A stretch of 64,000 bases of DNA, taken from positions 124,001-188,000 of the forward strand of contig CAZFJC010000001.1 of the NCBI GenBank assembly GCA_964518765.1, given 5' to 3'. The position numbers and the translations under genes were made by a program. Within the stretch, counting starts at the first letter, position 1, and each line of letters begins with the position of its first letter. Below, piece after piece: positions 48,579 to 57,274 of this stretch. The DNA is from CAZPNX01 sp964518765. Its GTDB lineage: Bacteria > Edwardsbacteria > AC1 > EtOH8. The notes under the pieces were generated by a model. That model was not told where the DNA came from. It saw nothing but the letters and a program-made list of their open reading frames with translations, and did not search any database.

Positions 48579-48625
48579 ACCACCCCTCGTTTCCCTCCTT
48601 TCCGAGAAGGGAATTAAGGGGTGGA
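48579..48625. repeat. Palindromic repeat, family A, copy 4
   Basis: ACCACCCC-TCG-TTTCCCTCCTTTC / GAGAAGGGAA-TTA-AGGGGTGGA in the 312-bp gap between pilC and the regulator gene. Confidence 0.75.
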
Positions 48626-48636
48626 TGGTTTTTTGT

Positions 48637-48738
48637 CACCCGGAGACAGGGTCATCCCTATCGAGTTTAGGGATGAATCGTTGCCGAACATATCATCCTT
48701 CAACCAGCCGAATCGGCGGCGATATCAGGATGACATGC
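48637..48738. repeat. Family C repeat
   Basis: GTCACCCGGAGACAGGGTCATCCC, CATCCTTCAACC-GCCGAATCGG, ATCAGGATGACA. With family A copy 4 it occupies most of the pilC-regulator gap. Confidence 0.55.
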
Positions 48739-48748
48739 TCAAAAAGAC

Positions 48749-49963
48749 CTAGTGTCCACCCATCAACGCCGAGGTCATGGTGAAGATGGGCAGGTACATG
48801 GAGATCACCAACCCTCCGATGCCTAATCCCAGGACCACCATGATCATGGGCTCCATGGCCGCGGTCAGGTTCTCCACCGCGGTATCCACCTCCTCGTCGT
48901 AGAAGTCGGCGATCTTGTTGAGCATCTCGTCCAGGCCGCCGGTGGCCTCGCCCACCGAGATCATCTGGACCACCATCGGCGGGAAGATCTTCATGGTTTT
49001 TAATGGCGCGGAGATGGTCTCGCCGCCGCCGATGGACTTGCGGGCCGCCAGGATGGCGTCCTGCACCACCCGGTTGCCGGCCGTCTTGGCCGTGATCTCC
49101 AGGGCATCCAATATGGCCACCCCCGAGGCCAGCAGGGTGCCCAGGGTCCGGGCGAACCTGGCGATGGACGACTTCTGTTGCAAATCGCCCAGGATGGGTA
49201 TCTTCAGCATCAACTGGTCGAGGAAAAGCTGGCCCTTGTCGGTCTTGTACCAGCTGCGGATGGCAAAGACGGCGCCGGCAACGATAGCGATGATCAGTAT
49301 GATATATTTCTGCAGGAACTTTGACAGTCCGATGACGAACAGGGTCGGCCCGGGCAGCTTGGCCCCCATCTCGCCGAACATCTTCTCGAAGATGGGGATG
49401 ACGAAGATCAGCAGCACCGCCGCCGCGCCGATAGCCACGCAGATCATGATAACCGGGTAGATCATGGCCCCCTTGATCTTTCGGGCCAGGGCCTCGGCCT
49501 TCTCCAAGTAGACCGCCAGGCGCAGCAGAATGTTGTCCAAGATGCCGCCGGCTTCGCCAGCCGCCGCCATATTTATATACAGCTCGGAGAACACCTGTTT
49601 CTGACGCTTAAGGGCCTCGGCCAGGGTGGAACCGCCCTCGACGTCGGTTTTCACCTGCTCGATTACCTTTTTGAACGCCGGACTCTCCTGCTGGTTGGCC
49701 TGTATCTCCAGGCACTGCACCAGGGGCAGACCAGCATTGATCATGGTGGCGAACTGGCGGGTGAAGATGGACAGGTCCCGGCTGCTTACCTTGCTGGCCA
49801 TGAATCCCGGCATCTTGATCTCCTTGGGCTTGGGCCGCACCGAGGAGACAATGATGTTTCGCTTACGCAGGGCTTCGATGACCGCGGCCTCGTTCTCGGC
49901 CGTCAGCTCGCCGGTGGCCAGGCCGGATTTGGAGTCTCTACCCTTCCATACGTAGACTGGCAT
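48749..49963 (-). CDS. pilC: Type IV pilus inner-membrane platform protein
   Basis: 404 residues, two GspF domains: SRDLSIFTRQFATMINAGLPLVQCL and ASIARFARTLGTLLASGVAIL-type second repeat (SSIARFARTLGTLLASGVAI), with three transmembrane helices (about 170-190, 215-240, 375-398). MPVYVWKGRDSKSG is the standard PilC start. It anchors the PilB/PilT motors to the pilus base. Confidence 0.96.
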   Translation of the reverse strand: MPVYVWKGRDSKSGLATGELTAENEAAVIEALRKRNIIVSSVRPKPKEIKMPGFMASKVSSRDLSIFTRQFATMINAGLPLVQCLEIQANQQESPAFKKVIEQVKTDVEGGSTLAEALKRQKQVFSELYINMAAAGEAGGILDNILLRLAVYLEKAEALARKIKGAMIYPVIMICVAIGAAAVLLIFVIPIFEKMFGEMGAKLPGPTLFVIGLSKFLQKYIILIIAIVAGAVFAIRSWYKTDKGQLFLDQLMLKIPILGDLQQKSSIARFARTLGTLLASGVAILDALEITAKTAGNRVVQDAILAARKSIGGGETISAPLKTMKIFPPMVVQMISVGEATGGLDEMLNKIADFYDEEVDTAVENLTAAMEPMIMVVLGLGIGGLVISMYLPIFTMTSALMGGH

Positions 49964-50008
49964 TTTACATGCTCCCTAAGGGGTTTATCTAGTATTAATA
50001 ACCGTCCT

Positions 50009-50232
50009 TGCTGTCATTCTGAGTCTGGCTTCTTGCCTGGCAGATTGAAGGGTGAACCTCAGTATAGTATTTTCTTGTCGTCATCCCTCAGCCTGCCGGG
50101 CAGGCTGCCGTTCTCGGGATAACAGCCTGGCTTCTCTGTCACCCTGAGAGGCCACACCTGCCTTGCATGTTGAAGGATGAGCCTGTCGTCATCGCTGAAG
50201 CTATCAAGCGGGCTGCCGATATCGGGATGACA
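50009..50232. repeat. Family C repeats, two units in tandem
   Basis: Unit 1: GTCATTCTGAGTCTGG, CAGATTGAAGGGTGA, TCATCCCTCAGCCTGCCGGGCAGG, CTCGGGATAACA. Unit 2: GTCACCCTGAGAGG, TTGAAGGATGAGCC, CATCGCTGAAGC, ATATCGGGATGACA. They occupy the whole pilC-pilT gap. Confidence 0.7.
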
Positions 50233-50242
50233 GAACCATCGA

Positions 50243-51319
50243 CTACACCGTCCCCGTGGCCGAGCGCCGTTTGATCATCTGGTCCAGCTCCTCCACCGCC
50301 GGCGAGTAATCCAGGGCGGTGTCCAGCGAGATCTTCTTGTCCATGAACAGCTGGAACAGCGACTGGTTCATGGTCTGCATGCCGTACTTCTGCCCGGCCT
50401 GCATCAGCGAGTAGATCTGATGTACCTTGTCGTCGCGGATCAGGGCCTTGATGGCCGGGGTGCAGACCATAACCTCCAGGGCCAGGCATCGCCCCCCCCG
50501 CATCATGGGCACCAGCTGCTGGGTCAACACCCCCACCAATACAAAGGCAAGCTGGGCGCGCACCTGAGGCTGCTGGTGCGGCGGGAAGACGTCGATGATG
50601 CGGTGGATGGACTCCATGGCTGAATTGGTGTGCAGGGTGGCGAAGGTCAGGTGGCCGGTCTCCGAGATACGCAGGGCCGCCTCTATGGTTTCATGGTCAC
50701 GCATCTCGCCTATCAGCACCACATCCGGATCCTGGCGCAGGGCGTACTTCAGGGCGTTGCCGAAGCTCTTGGTATCCGACTCCAGCTCTCGCTGGTTGAC
50801 GATGCACTTCTTGTGGTGGTGCATGTACTCGATGGGATCCTCCACCGTCAGAATGTGGCAGCGCCGCTCGGAGTTAATTTTATCCAGCATGGTGGCCAGG
50901 GTGGTGGATTTGCCCGAGCCCGTCGGCCCGGTGACCAATACCAGTCCCTTGGGCTGGTCCGAGAGCTCGGAGGCGATGGGCGGCAGGCCCAGCGCCTGAA
51001 ATGAGCGGATCTCCCAGGGGATGGTGCGCAGGGCCATGGCCACCCCGCCACGCTGCAGGAAGACGTTGCCCCGGAAGCGCGACAGTCCGGTAATGCCGAT
51101 GGATAGGTCCAGCTCCTTCTCCATCTCGAAGCGCTTCTTCCTCTGGTCGGTGAGGATGCTGTAGGCCAGCTGCTCGGTCATCTGCGGGGTCATGATCTCG
51201 TGGTTGGATTGTACTAGCTCCCCGTCGATGCGGAACACCGGGGGAACCCCGGCCGTCAGATGGAGGTCGGTGGCCTTCTTCTGGATAAGCTCTTCCAGCA
51301 GCTGCTGCAGGGTGATCAT
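50243..51319 (-). CDS. pilT: Twitching motility ATPase
   Basis: 358 residues. Walker A GPTGSGKSTTLA (residues about 132-143), Asp box VTVEDPIE-type LTVEDPIEY, Walker B LIGEMRDHETIE, His box TLHTNSAMESIHR, and the PilT-specific AIKALIRDDKVHQIYS near the C-terminus (AIRNLIRE motif). It drives pilus retraction, used in twitching and DNA uptake. Confidence 0.96.
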   Translation of the reverse strand: MITLQQLLEELIQKKATDLHLTAGVPPVFRIDGELVQSNHEIMTPQMTEQLAYSILTDQRKKRFEMEKELDLSIGITGLSRFRGNVFLQRGGVAMALRTIPWEIRSFQALGLPPIASELSDQPKGLVLVTGPTGSGKSTTLATMLDKINSERRCHILTVEDPIEYMHHHKKCIVNQRELESDTKSFGNALKYALRQDPDVVLIGEMRDHETIEAALRISETGHLTFATLHTNSAMESIHRIIDVFPPHQQPQVRAQLAFVLVGVLTQQLVPMMRGGRCLALEVMVCTPAIKALIRDDKVHQIYSLMQAGQKYGMQTMNQSLFQLFMDKKISLDTALDYSPAVEELDQMIKRRSATGTV

Positions 51320-51342
51320 CGTCGTCCTCCCATATTGCTAAA

Positions 51343-51440
51343 TTCAGAAATCAGAAGGCAGAACGCAGAACAACGCGAACGTGGTTTGGGCAAAAGGGCT
51401 GGTGTAATTTCTGATTTCTGATTTCTGCCTTCTGCCTTTG
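51343..51440. repeat. Long imperfect inverted repeat (family D) between pilT and the third pilB
   Basis: Left arm CAGAAATCAGAAGGCAGAA, right arm with TTTCTGATTTCTG and TTTCTGCCTTCTGCCTT, about 40 bp apart. It is nearly the whole pilT-pilB gap. Confidence 0.6.
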
Positions 51441-51444
51441 GCCG

Positions 51445-53214
51445 TCAGCCTTCGGCCGTCTCCCGGATCATTTCCTCGACCGTGGTCATCCCTTGCTTGA
51501 CCTTGCCCCAGGCGTCCATGCGCAGGGTGAGCATCCCCTGCTCCACCGCCTTGGCCCTGATGGTGGTCACCGCCTGTTTGGTGAGGATCATGTCGCGTAT
51601 CTCCGGGGAGATGGGCATCACCTCGTACAGCCCCACCCGTCCCTTGTATCCGGTATTGTTGCAGGTAGCGCAGCCCCGGCCCTTATAGAAGGTTACCCCT
51701 TTGATGTCCTCCATCTTGAATCCCATATCCAGCAAGGCCTGGTTGTTAACCTGGACCTCCTGCTTGCACTGCTTGCAGATGCGTCGCACCAAGCGCTGGG
51801 CCTGTATCAGGATGCAAGACGAGGCGACCAGAAAGGGCTCTATTCCCATGTCGATCAACCGGCTGATGGAGGATGGGGCGTCGTTGGTGTGCAGGGTGGA
51901 CAGCACCAGGTGGCCGGTCAGGGCCGCCCGGACCGCAATCTCGGCCGTGGGCCCGTCGCGGATCTCGCCCAGCATGATGATGTTGGGCGCCTGCCGCAGC
52001 ATGGCCCGCAGGGCGGCTCCGAAGGTCAGTCCTATCTGCGGCTCGGCCTGGATCTGGTTTATGCCCTTGAGGTTGTACTCGATGGGATCCTCCACCGTCA
52101 GAATGTGACGGTCAGGGGTGTTCAGCTGAGACAGGGCCGAGTACAGGGTGGTGGTCTTGCCGGAGCCGGTGGGGCCGGTGATCAGCAGGATGCCGTAGGG
52201 GGCGTGGATGGCCTTCATGAAGTTGCGTAGGGCCAGTTCGGTGAAGCCGAAGTTGGCCAGGTCCAGCGTCAGGGAGCTGGCGTCCAGGATGCGCATCACC
52301 ACCTTCTCTCCGAACAGCACCGGCAGGGTGGAGACACGCAGGTCGATCTTCTTCCCCAGAACCTTGAGGGCAATGCGTCCGTCCTGGGGCTTGCGCCGCT
52401 CGGTGACGTTGAGCTTGGACATAACCTTGATGCGGGCCACCAGCGGCGCCTTCATCCGCAGCGGAGGTTCCATCAGCGTCTGCAGCACCCCGTCCTGGCG
52501 CAGGCGCACCCGGAACAACTTCTCGTATGGCTCGATGTGGATGTCCGAGGCCCCCCGTCGCACCGCCTCGGTCATGATGTAGTTGACCATCTTGACCACC
52601 GGGGTAGCCTGCCCCGCCTGCTGCAGCTGGGAGATGTCCACTTCCTCCTCCACCTCCCCCTCGTCCACCCACTCCATGTCCAAACCTTCGGCCCCGGCCG
52701 CCAGCTCGGACTCGGGCAGCTCCTCCAGCCCCTGGTCCTTTATCTGGGCCACGTCCCCGGCCGTCTCCGAGATGACCGTCAGGTCCTTGCCCAGGGGATA
52801 GTGCTGCTCCAGCAGCTTGCGGATGGCGTTGTAGCCGGCGGCCACCGGTTTGACCTCCAGGCCGGTAAGGAACTTGATGTCCTCCAGGGCGAAGATGTCC
52901 GAGGGATCGACCATGGCCACCGTCAGGCTGCGGCCCAGCCGCTTGATGGGCACCACCAGGAAACGGTTGGCCACGTCGGCCTTGATCAGCTTCAGCACCG
53001 CCGGATCCACCTGGAAGCTGGTCAGGTCCATGGAGGGGACGTTGAACTGGCGGGAGAGGAACTGGGTCATGACGTTCTCGGTGACCATGCCCAAGCGCAC
53101 CAGGGTGGCCGCCTGGGGCTCGGAGGCGGTCTTCTGCTCCAGCACCGCCTTGTCGTACTGGGCTTTGGTCAGAAGGCCCATCTTCATCAGCATCTCGGCC
53201 AGGTTCGCTGCCAT
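51445..53214 (-). CDS. pilB: PilB-like assembly ATPase, paralogue 1
   Basis: 589 residues from ATG 53214, 2 bp after the stop of the preceding paralogue. N-terminal GspE/MshEN-like region (1-about 150), acidic linker (about 165-200), then the ATPase core with Walker A GPTGSGKTTTLY, Asp box LTVEDPIEY, Walker B LGEIRDGPTAEIA and zinc tetracysteine (CKQCKQEV, CATCNN). The first MshEN repeat lacks the RLGxxL motif (SEPQAATLVRLG), so c-di-GMP binding is doubtful. It would power pilus extension. Confidence 0.9.
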   Translation of the reverse strand: MAANLAEMLMKMGLLTKAQYDKAVLEQKTASEPQAATLVRLGMVTENVMTQFLSRQFNVPSMDLTSFQVDPAVLKLIKADVANRFLVVPIKRLGRSLTVAMVDPSDIFALEDIKFLTGLEVKPVAAGYNAIRKLLEQHYPLGKDLTVISETAGDVAQIKDQGLEELPESELAAGAEGLDMEWVDEGEVEEEVDISQLQQAGQATPVVKMVNYIMTEAVRRGASDIHIEPYEKLFRVRLRQDGVLQTLMEPPLRMKAPLVARIKVMSKLNVTERRKPQDGRIALKVLGKKIDLRVSTLPVLFGEKVVMRILDASSLTLDLANFGFTELALRNFMKAIHAPYGILLITGPTGSGKTTTLYSALSQLNTPDRHILTVEDPIEYNLKGINQIQAEPQIGLTFGAALRAMLRQAPNIIMLGEIRDGPTAEIAVRAALTGHLVLSTLHTNDAPSSISRLIDMGIEPFLVASSCILIQAQRLVRRICKQCKQEVQVNNQALLDMGFKMEDIKGVTFYKGRGCATCNNTGYKGRVGLYEVMPISPEIRDMILTKQAVTTIRAKAVEQGMLTLRMDAWGKVKQGMTTVEEMIRETAEG

Positions 53215-53216
53215 AT

Positions 53217-54941
53217 TTAGTCCTCGGTCACCGTTTCCTTGACCACCTCCTCCAGGGTGGTCAGCCCCCGGGCCACCTTCTGGATGCCGTCCCGCCTTAG
53301 GGTGGACATGCCCTCCTCCACCGCCTTGCGCTCCAGGACGTCGGTGGTGGCCCTCTGCAGGATCAGATCGCGCACCGCCGGGGTGATGGGCAGTATCTCG
53401 TAGAGCCCCAGCCTTCCCTTGTAGCCGGTGTTGCGGCACTCGGCGCATCCCCGGCCACGATAGAACTTCATGCTGCGCATGTCCAGGTGTTTGCCCAGAA
53501 ACTCGGCGGCCAGCTTCTCGTCCGGGTGGTGTTCCTCCTTGCAGTAGGAACAGATTCGCCGCACCAGACGCTGGGACTCGACGCACAGCAGCGAAGAGGC
53601 AATCATGAAAGGCTCCACCCCCATGTCCACCAGTCGGGTGATGGTCAGGGCGGCGCTGTTGGTGTGAACGGTGGACATCACCAGATGGCCGGTGAGCGAA
53701 GAGCGGATGGCGATCTCCGCCGTCTCCTTGTCGCGGATCTCGCCCACCATGATGATGTTGGGATCCTGCCTGAGGAATGCCTTGAGGGCGGCGGCGAAGG
53801 TGGTCCCCCCCTCCTCTTTGACCGGAACCTGGTTGATGCCCACCAGGCTGTACTCCACCGGCTCCTCGGCGGTCATGACGTTGGTGTCCGGCTTATTGAC
53901 ATACTCCAGACAGGCATACAAGGTGGTGGTCTTGCCGCAGCCGGTGGGGCCGGTTACCAGCACGATGCCGAAGGGAGTGGTGATGGCCTTGATCAGGTGC
54001 TTCAGCGGCCCCTCGTCGAAGCCCAGGTCCTTGAAGTCGAAGGAGACGTTGCTCCGGTCCAGGATGCGCATGGCCACCTTCTCCCCGAAGGCGGTGGGCA
54101 CGATGGACACCCGGATGTCGATGGGTTTGCCCTGGAGCACCATCCGGATGCGGCCGTCCTGGGGCAGTCGCTTCTCCTCCACCTTGAGCTTGGAGATGAT
54201 CTTGGTGCGGGCCACCAGCGAGGCTTTCATCTTCAGCGGCGGGTTCATGATCTCGTGGAGGACGCCGTCCACGCTCATCCGCACCCGGATCTCCTTCTCG
54301 TAGGGCTCGATGTGGATATCGGTGGCCCGGCGCTGCACCGCCTCGGCAATTAGTTTGTTGACTATCTTGGCGGCCGGGCTGTTCTCGATGGCGGCCGCCA
54401 TCTCCGAGGCGGCGTCGCCCTGGTCCTCCTTCTCCTCCTCCAGCACCTCCAGCCCGGATTCCTCCTCGGTCTCCATGGCCTCATCCAGGGACTTCATCAT
54501 ATCCTCCAGCATCCCGGCCGAGCCATACTGCTTGTCGATGGTAGACCAGATGGCTCCCTCCGAGGCCACCACCGGGCGGACGTCGAAGCCGGTGGAGAAC
54601 TTGATGTCGTCCATGGCCAGGACATCGTTGGGATTGACCATGGCTACGGTGATCACCCTCCCCAGGCGGGTCAGGGGGATGACCCCGTACTTCTGGGCGA
54701 TGTGGGCGGGGATCAATTTAATGATGGCGGGGTCTATCTTGTACTCGGCCAGGTTGACCGATGGCACGTTGAACTGCTTGGAAAGGAATTGGACGATCTC
54801 GTCCTCGGTGATGAAGCCCAGCTTCACCAGGATGGAGCCCAGCCGGCCGCTGGTGTTCTGCTGCTCCTTGAGGGCCTTGTCCAGCTGCTCGCCGGAGATG
54901 AGCCCGGCCTTTAAGAGCATGTCGCCTATCTTGAGGGCCAT
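53217..54941 (-). CDS. pilB: PilB-like assembly ATPase, paralogue 2
   Basis: 574 residues. N-terminal MshEN-like region with GRLGSILVKLGFITEDEIVQ, which fits the RLGxxLVxxGxI c-di-GMP-binding pattern; acidic linker at about 150-190; ATPase core with Walker A GPTGCGKTTTLY, AEEPVEYSLVG as Asp box, Walker B VGEIRDKETAEIA and tetracysteine CSYCKEE, CAECRN. It is about half-identical by eye to its neighbours, so the three arose by old duplications. Confidence 0.9.
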   Translation of the reverse strand: MALKIGDMLLKAGLISGEQLDKALKEQQNTSGRLGSILVKLGFITEDEIVQFLSKQFNVPSVNLAEYKIDPAIIKLIPAHIAQKYGVIPLTRLGRVITVAMVNPNDVLAMDDIKFSTGFDVRPVVASEGAIWSTIDKQYGSAGMLEDMMKSLDEAMETEEESGLEVLEEEKEDQGDAASEMAAAIENSPAAKIVNKLIAEAVQRRATDIHIEPYEKEIRVRMSVDGVLHEIMNPPLKMKASLVARTKIISKLKVEEKRLPQDGRIRMVLQGKPIDIRVSIVPTAFGEKVAMRILDRSNVSFDFKDLGFDEGPLKHLIKAITTPFGIVLVTGPTGCGKTTTLYACLEYVNKPDTNVMTAEEPVEYSLVGINQVPVKEEGGTTFAAALKAFLRQDPNIIMVGEIRDKETAEIAIRSSLTGHLVMSTVHTNSAALTITRLVDMGVEPFMIASSLLCVESQRLVRRICSYCKEEHHPDEKLAAEFLGKHLDMRSMKFYRGRGCAECRNTGYKGRLGLYEILPITPAVRDLILQRATTDVLERKAVEEGMSTLRRDGIQKVARGLTTLEEVVKETVTED

Positions 54942-54981
54942 CGGTACTTGGTGGCTAAATTTTTATATTAATACAACCCGC

Positions 54982-56673
54982 TCAATCCACCACCGTCTTG
55001 GCGATGACCGCCTCCAGGGTGGTGATGCCGGCCTTGACCTTGTCCAGCCCGTCCTCGCGCAGCAGCTTCACCCCCTCCTTGACCGCTATCCTCCTGATCT
55101 CGTCGGAGGTGGCCCGGGCCAGGATGGCCGCCCGTATGCTGGGGGTTACCGGCATGATCTCGAACAAACCCACCCTACCCTTGTAGCCGGTGCGGTTGCA
55201 CTCCATGCAGCCGGCCCCCTTGTAGAGGGTGGCCCCGGCCAGCAGGGCCGGATCGACCCCCATCTTGGCGATGTCGTCGGGTGAGAGGTTATCCGGCTGC
55301 TTGCAGTGGGGACATATGGTCCGCACCAGTCGCTGGGCCTCGATCAAGATGACGGTGGCGGCTATCAAGAAGGTGGGAATCTCCATCTCGATCAGCCGAT
55401 TGAGGGTGCTGGGGGCGTCGTTGGTGTGGAGGGTGGACAGCACCATGTGGCCGGTCATGGCCGCCTCCATGGCTATCTGGCCGGTCTCTCGGTCCCGGAT
55501 CTCGCCCACCAGGATGATGTTGGGGTCCTGCCGCAGGAAGGCCTTAAGGGCTTTGGCGAAGGTGTAGCCGATCTCGTTCTGGACGTTGACCTGATTGATG
55601 CCCATGATGTCGTATTCCACCGGATCCTCGGCGGTGCTGATGTTGACCTTGGGGGTGTTCAGCCGGTTGATGCAGGAATAGAGGGTGTTGGTCTTGCCCG
55701 AGCCGGTGGGGCCGGTGATCAGCACCATGCCCTGGGGTTTGGCGATGGCCGATAAAAGATTGTCCAAGGCCTTGCCCTGCAGACCCAGCTTGGTGAGGTC
55801 GCCCGACAGCCCGGACTGCCGCAGGATGCGGATGCATATCTTTTCGCCGTGCTTGATGGGCATGGTGGAGACGCGGAAGTCCACCGCCTGATCGCCGGAC
55901 TTGACCGAGAACCGTCCGTCCTGGGGAAGCCGGCGTTCGGTCAGGTTAAGCTTGGAAAGGACCTTGATGCGCGAGGCCACCGCGGCCGCAATCCTCCGGG
56001 GTGGCGACATGGTCTCCTGCAGCACTCCGTCAATGCGGAAGCGCACCCGCAGCACCTTCTCGTAGGGTTCGATGTGGATGTCGGAGGCGCCGCGCTTGAT
56101 GGCGTCGAATATCATGCTGTTGACCAGCTTGACCACCGGGGCGGCGTCGATGTCGGCCTGGGTGACCGCTTGGTCCTCCTGCTTCTCCACGAACTCGACC
56201 TCGCCCTCCTCCTCCTGGACGGCCTTCATGGCCTCGGTCAATCCGGCCGAGGCGGCATACAGCTTGTCCACCGCCCGGGCGATGGCGGTCTCGGCGCAGA
56301 CCACCGGCTTCACCTCCAAGCCGGTCAGAAATTGGATGTTATCGATGGTGAAGACGTCGGCCGGATTGGACATAGCCAGCTGGAGGACGCGGCCGGTTCT
56401 GGAGATGGGTATGATCTGGAACTTATGGGCCATATCGGACGGAATCAACTTCAAGACCTGCGGGTCGATCTCCAGGTTGGAGAGGTTGACGGTAGGCACT
56501 TTGTATTGTTGACCTAACGCCTCGGTAATCTTCTCCTCGGAGATGAACTTCAGCTTGATGAGGCAGGAACCAAGCCGCTCTCCCGAGGTTTTCTGTTCGG
56601 CCAAGGCGGCACTTAGCTGCTCGTTGGTAATCAGCTTATTCTGCACCAGGAAATCGCCCAGCTTCAAAGCCAT
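54982..56673 (-). CDS. pilB: PilB-like assembly ATPase, paralogue 3 (first in operon)
   Basis: 563 residues. MshEN-like N-terminus (ERLGSCLIKLKFISEEKITE), acidic linker, Walker A GPTGSGKTNTLY with Asn replacing the usual Thr, AEDPVEYDIMG, Walker B VGEIRDRETGQIA and tetracysteine CPHCKQ, CMECNR. GGGAGG precedes the ATG and a good promoter lies upstream, so it opens the pil operon. Having three PilB-like motors for one PilC and one PilT is unusual. Confidence 0.9.
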   Translation of the reverse strand: MALKLGDFLVQNKLITNEQLSAALAEQKTSGERLGSCLIKLKFISEEKITEALGQQYKVPTVNLSNLEIDPQVLKLIPSDMAHKFQIIPISRTGRVLQLAMSNPADVFTIDNIQFLTGLEVKPVVCAETAIARAVDKLYAASAGLTEAMKAVQEEEGEVEFVEKQEDQAVTQADIDAAPVVKLVNSMIFDAIKRGASDIHIEPYEKVLRVRFRIDGVLQETMSPPRRIAAAVASRIKVLSKLNLTERRLPQDGRFSVKSGDQAVDFRVSTMPIKHGEKICIRILRQSGLSGDLTKLGLQGKALDNLLSAIAKPQGMVLITGPTGSGKTNTLYSCINRLNTPKVNISTAEDPVEYDIMGINQVNVQNEIGYTFAKALKAFLRQDPNIILVGEIRDRETGQIAMEAAMTGHMVLSTLHTNDAPSTLNRLIEMEIPTFLIAATVILIEAQRLVRTICPHCKQPDNLSPDDIAKMGVDPALLAGATLYKGAGCMECNRTGYKGRVGLFEIMPVTPSIRAAILARATSDEIRRIAVKEGVKLLREDGLDKVKAGITTLEAVIAKTVVD

Positions 56674-56696
56674 AAACCTTTCCTCCCCTTGACGTT

Positions 56697-56725
56697 ACTA
56701 TATCACACGCCGTCAAGCTTGTCAA
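56697..56725 (-). promoter_or_regulatory. Promoter of the pilB-pilT-pilC operon
   Basis: On the minus strand TTGACA (56725-56720), 17 bp, TATAGT (56702-56697); leader of about 17 nt including the GGGAGG ribosome site. Confidence 0.8.
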
Positions 56726-56785
56726 CAATAAATTTTGGCCGAACCCAACATCATAGCCGAAGGCTTTCTGGCCTCCGGCCTTTAT

Positions 56786-57256
56786 TTAATCTACAGTGAC
56801 ATGCCTTCTCAGCTGCTCCAGGCGCTTGGGACCTATGCCCTTCACCCGTCCTAACTGCTCGATGCTGGTGAACCCTCCAGCCGAGCTGCGGTATTCGATG
56901 ATTCTCTTGGCCATCGAGGGTCCTACGTACGGCAGCCTCTCCAGGGCTTTCTGGCCGGCGGTGTTGATATTGACAGGCCCTACCGGCATCGGAGCCGATC
57001 TTTGGGGGGTGGCCGAGGCCGCCCCGAGCGATAGAACCGAATCCGAGTGGTTGCAGCTCAAGGTGTCCCTAAGCGGTGTCGGCAGATCCGCCGCGCCCGA
57101 CCTCAGCCCCGGGGCGAACCCGGGATGGTGACGCTTGTACAGCAGCAGGGCGCTGCCGGCCGCCAGGCTGGCGCTCAAAAAGATCACCACCAATTTCTCG
57201 TCCTTGGTGAGGCCAAGCATCCCTAATATCTTCCGCTCTTTTTCAGGGCCAAGCAT
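56786..57256 (-). CDS. ComEA-like helix-hairpin-helix protein
   Basis: 156 residues: short cytoplasmic start, one transmembrane helix (about 21-40), a low-complexity linker, and a C-terminal double helix-hairpin-helix (about 92-156: VNINTAGQKALERLPYVGPSMAKRI, then LGRVKGIGPKRLEQL). This is the layout of the competence DNA receptor ComEA, which acts with type IV pili in DNA uptake. A second start at 57220 would remove 12 residues. It lies 18 bp after sprA and just before the pil operon. Confidence 0.85.
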   Translation of the reverse strand: MLGPEKERKILGMLGLTKDEKLVVIFLSASLAAGSALLLYKRHHPGFAPGLRSGAADLPTPLRDTLSCNHSDSVLSLGAASATPQRSAPMPVGPVNINTAGQKALERLPYVGPSMAKRIIEYRSSAGGFTSIEQLGRVKGIGPKRLEQLRRHVTVD

Positions 57257-57274
57257 CCCACCTGCCCCGGCCCG

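Noticed and set aside
41810..51440. Possible CRISPR array because of many repeats in the pil locus
   Set aside because: Repeats are dispersed, palindromic and different in spacing; there are no regular spacers or cas genes.
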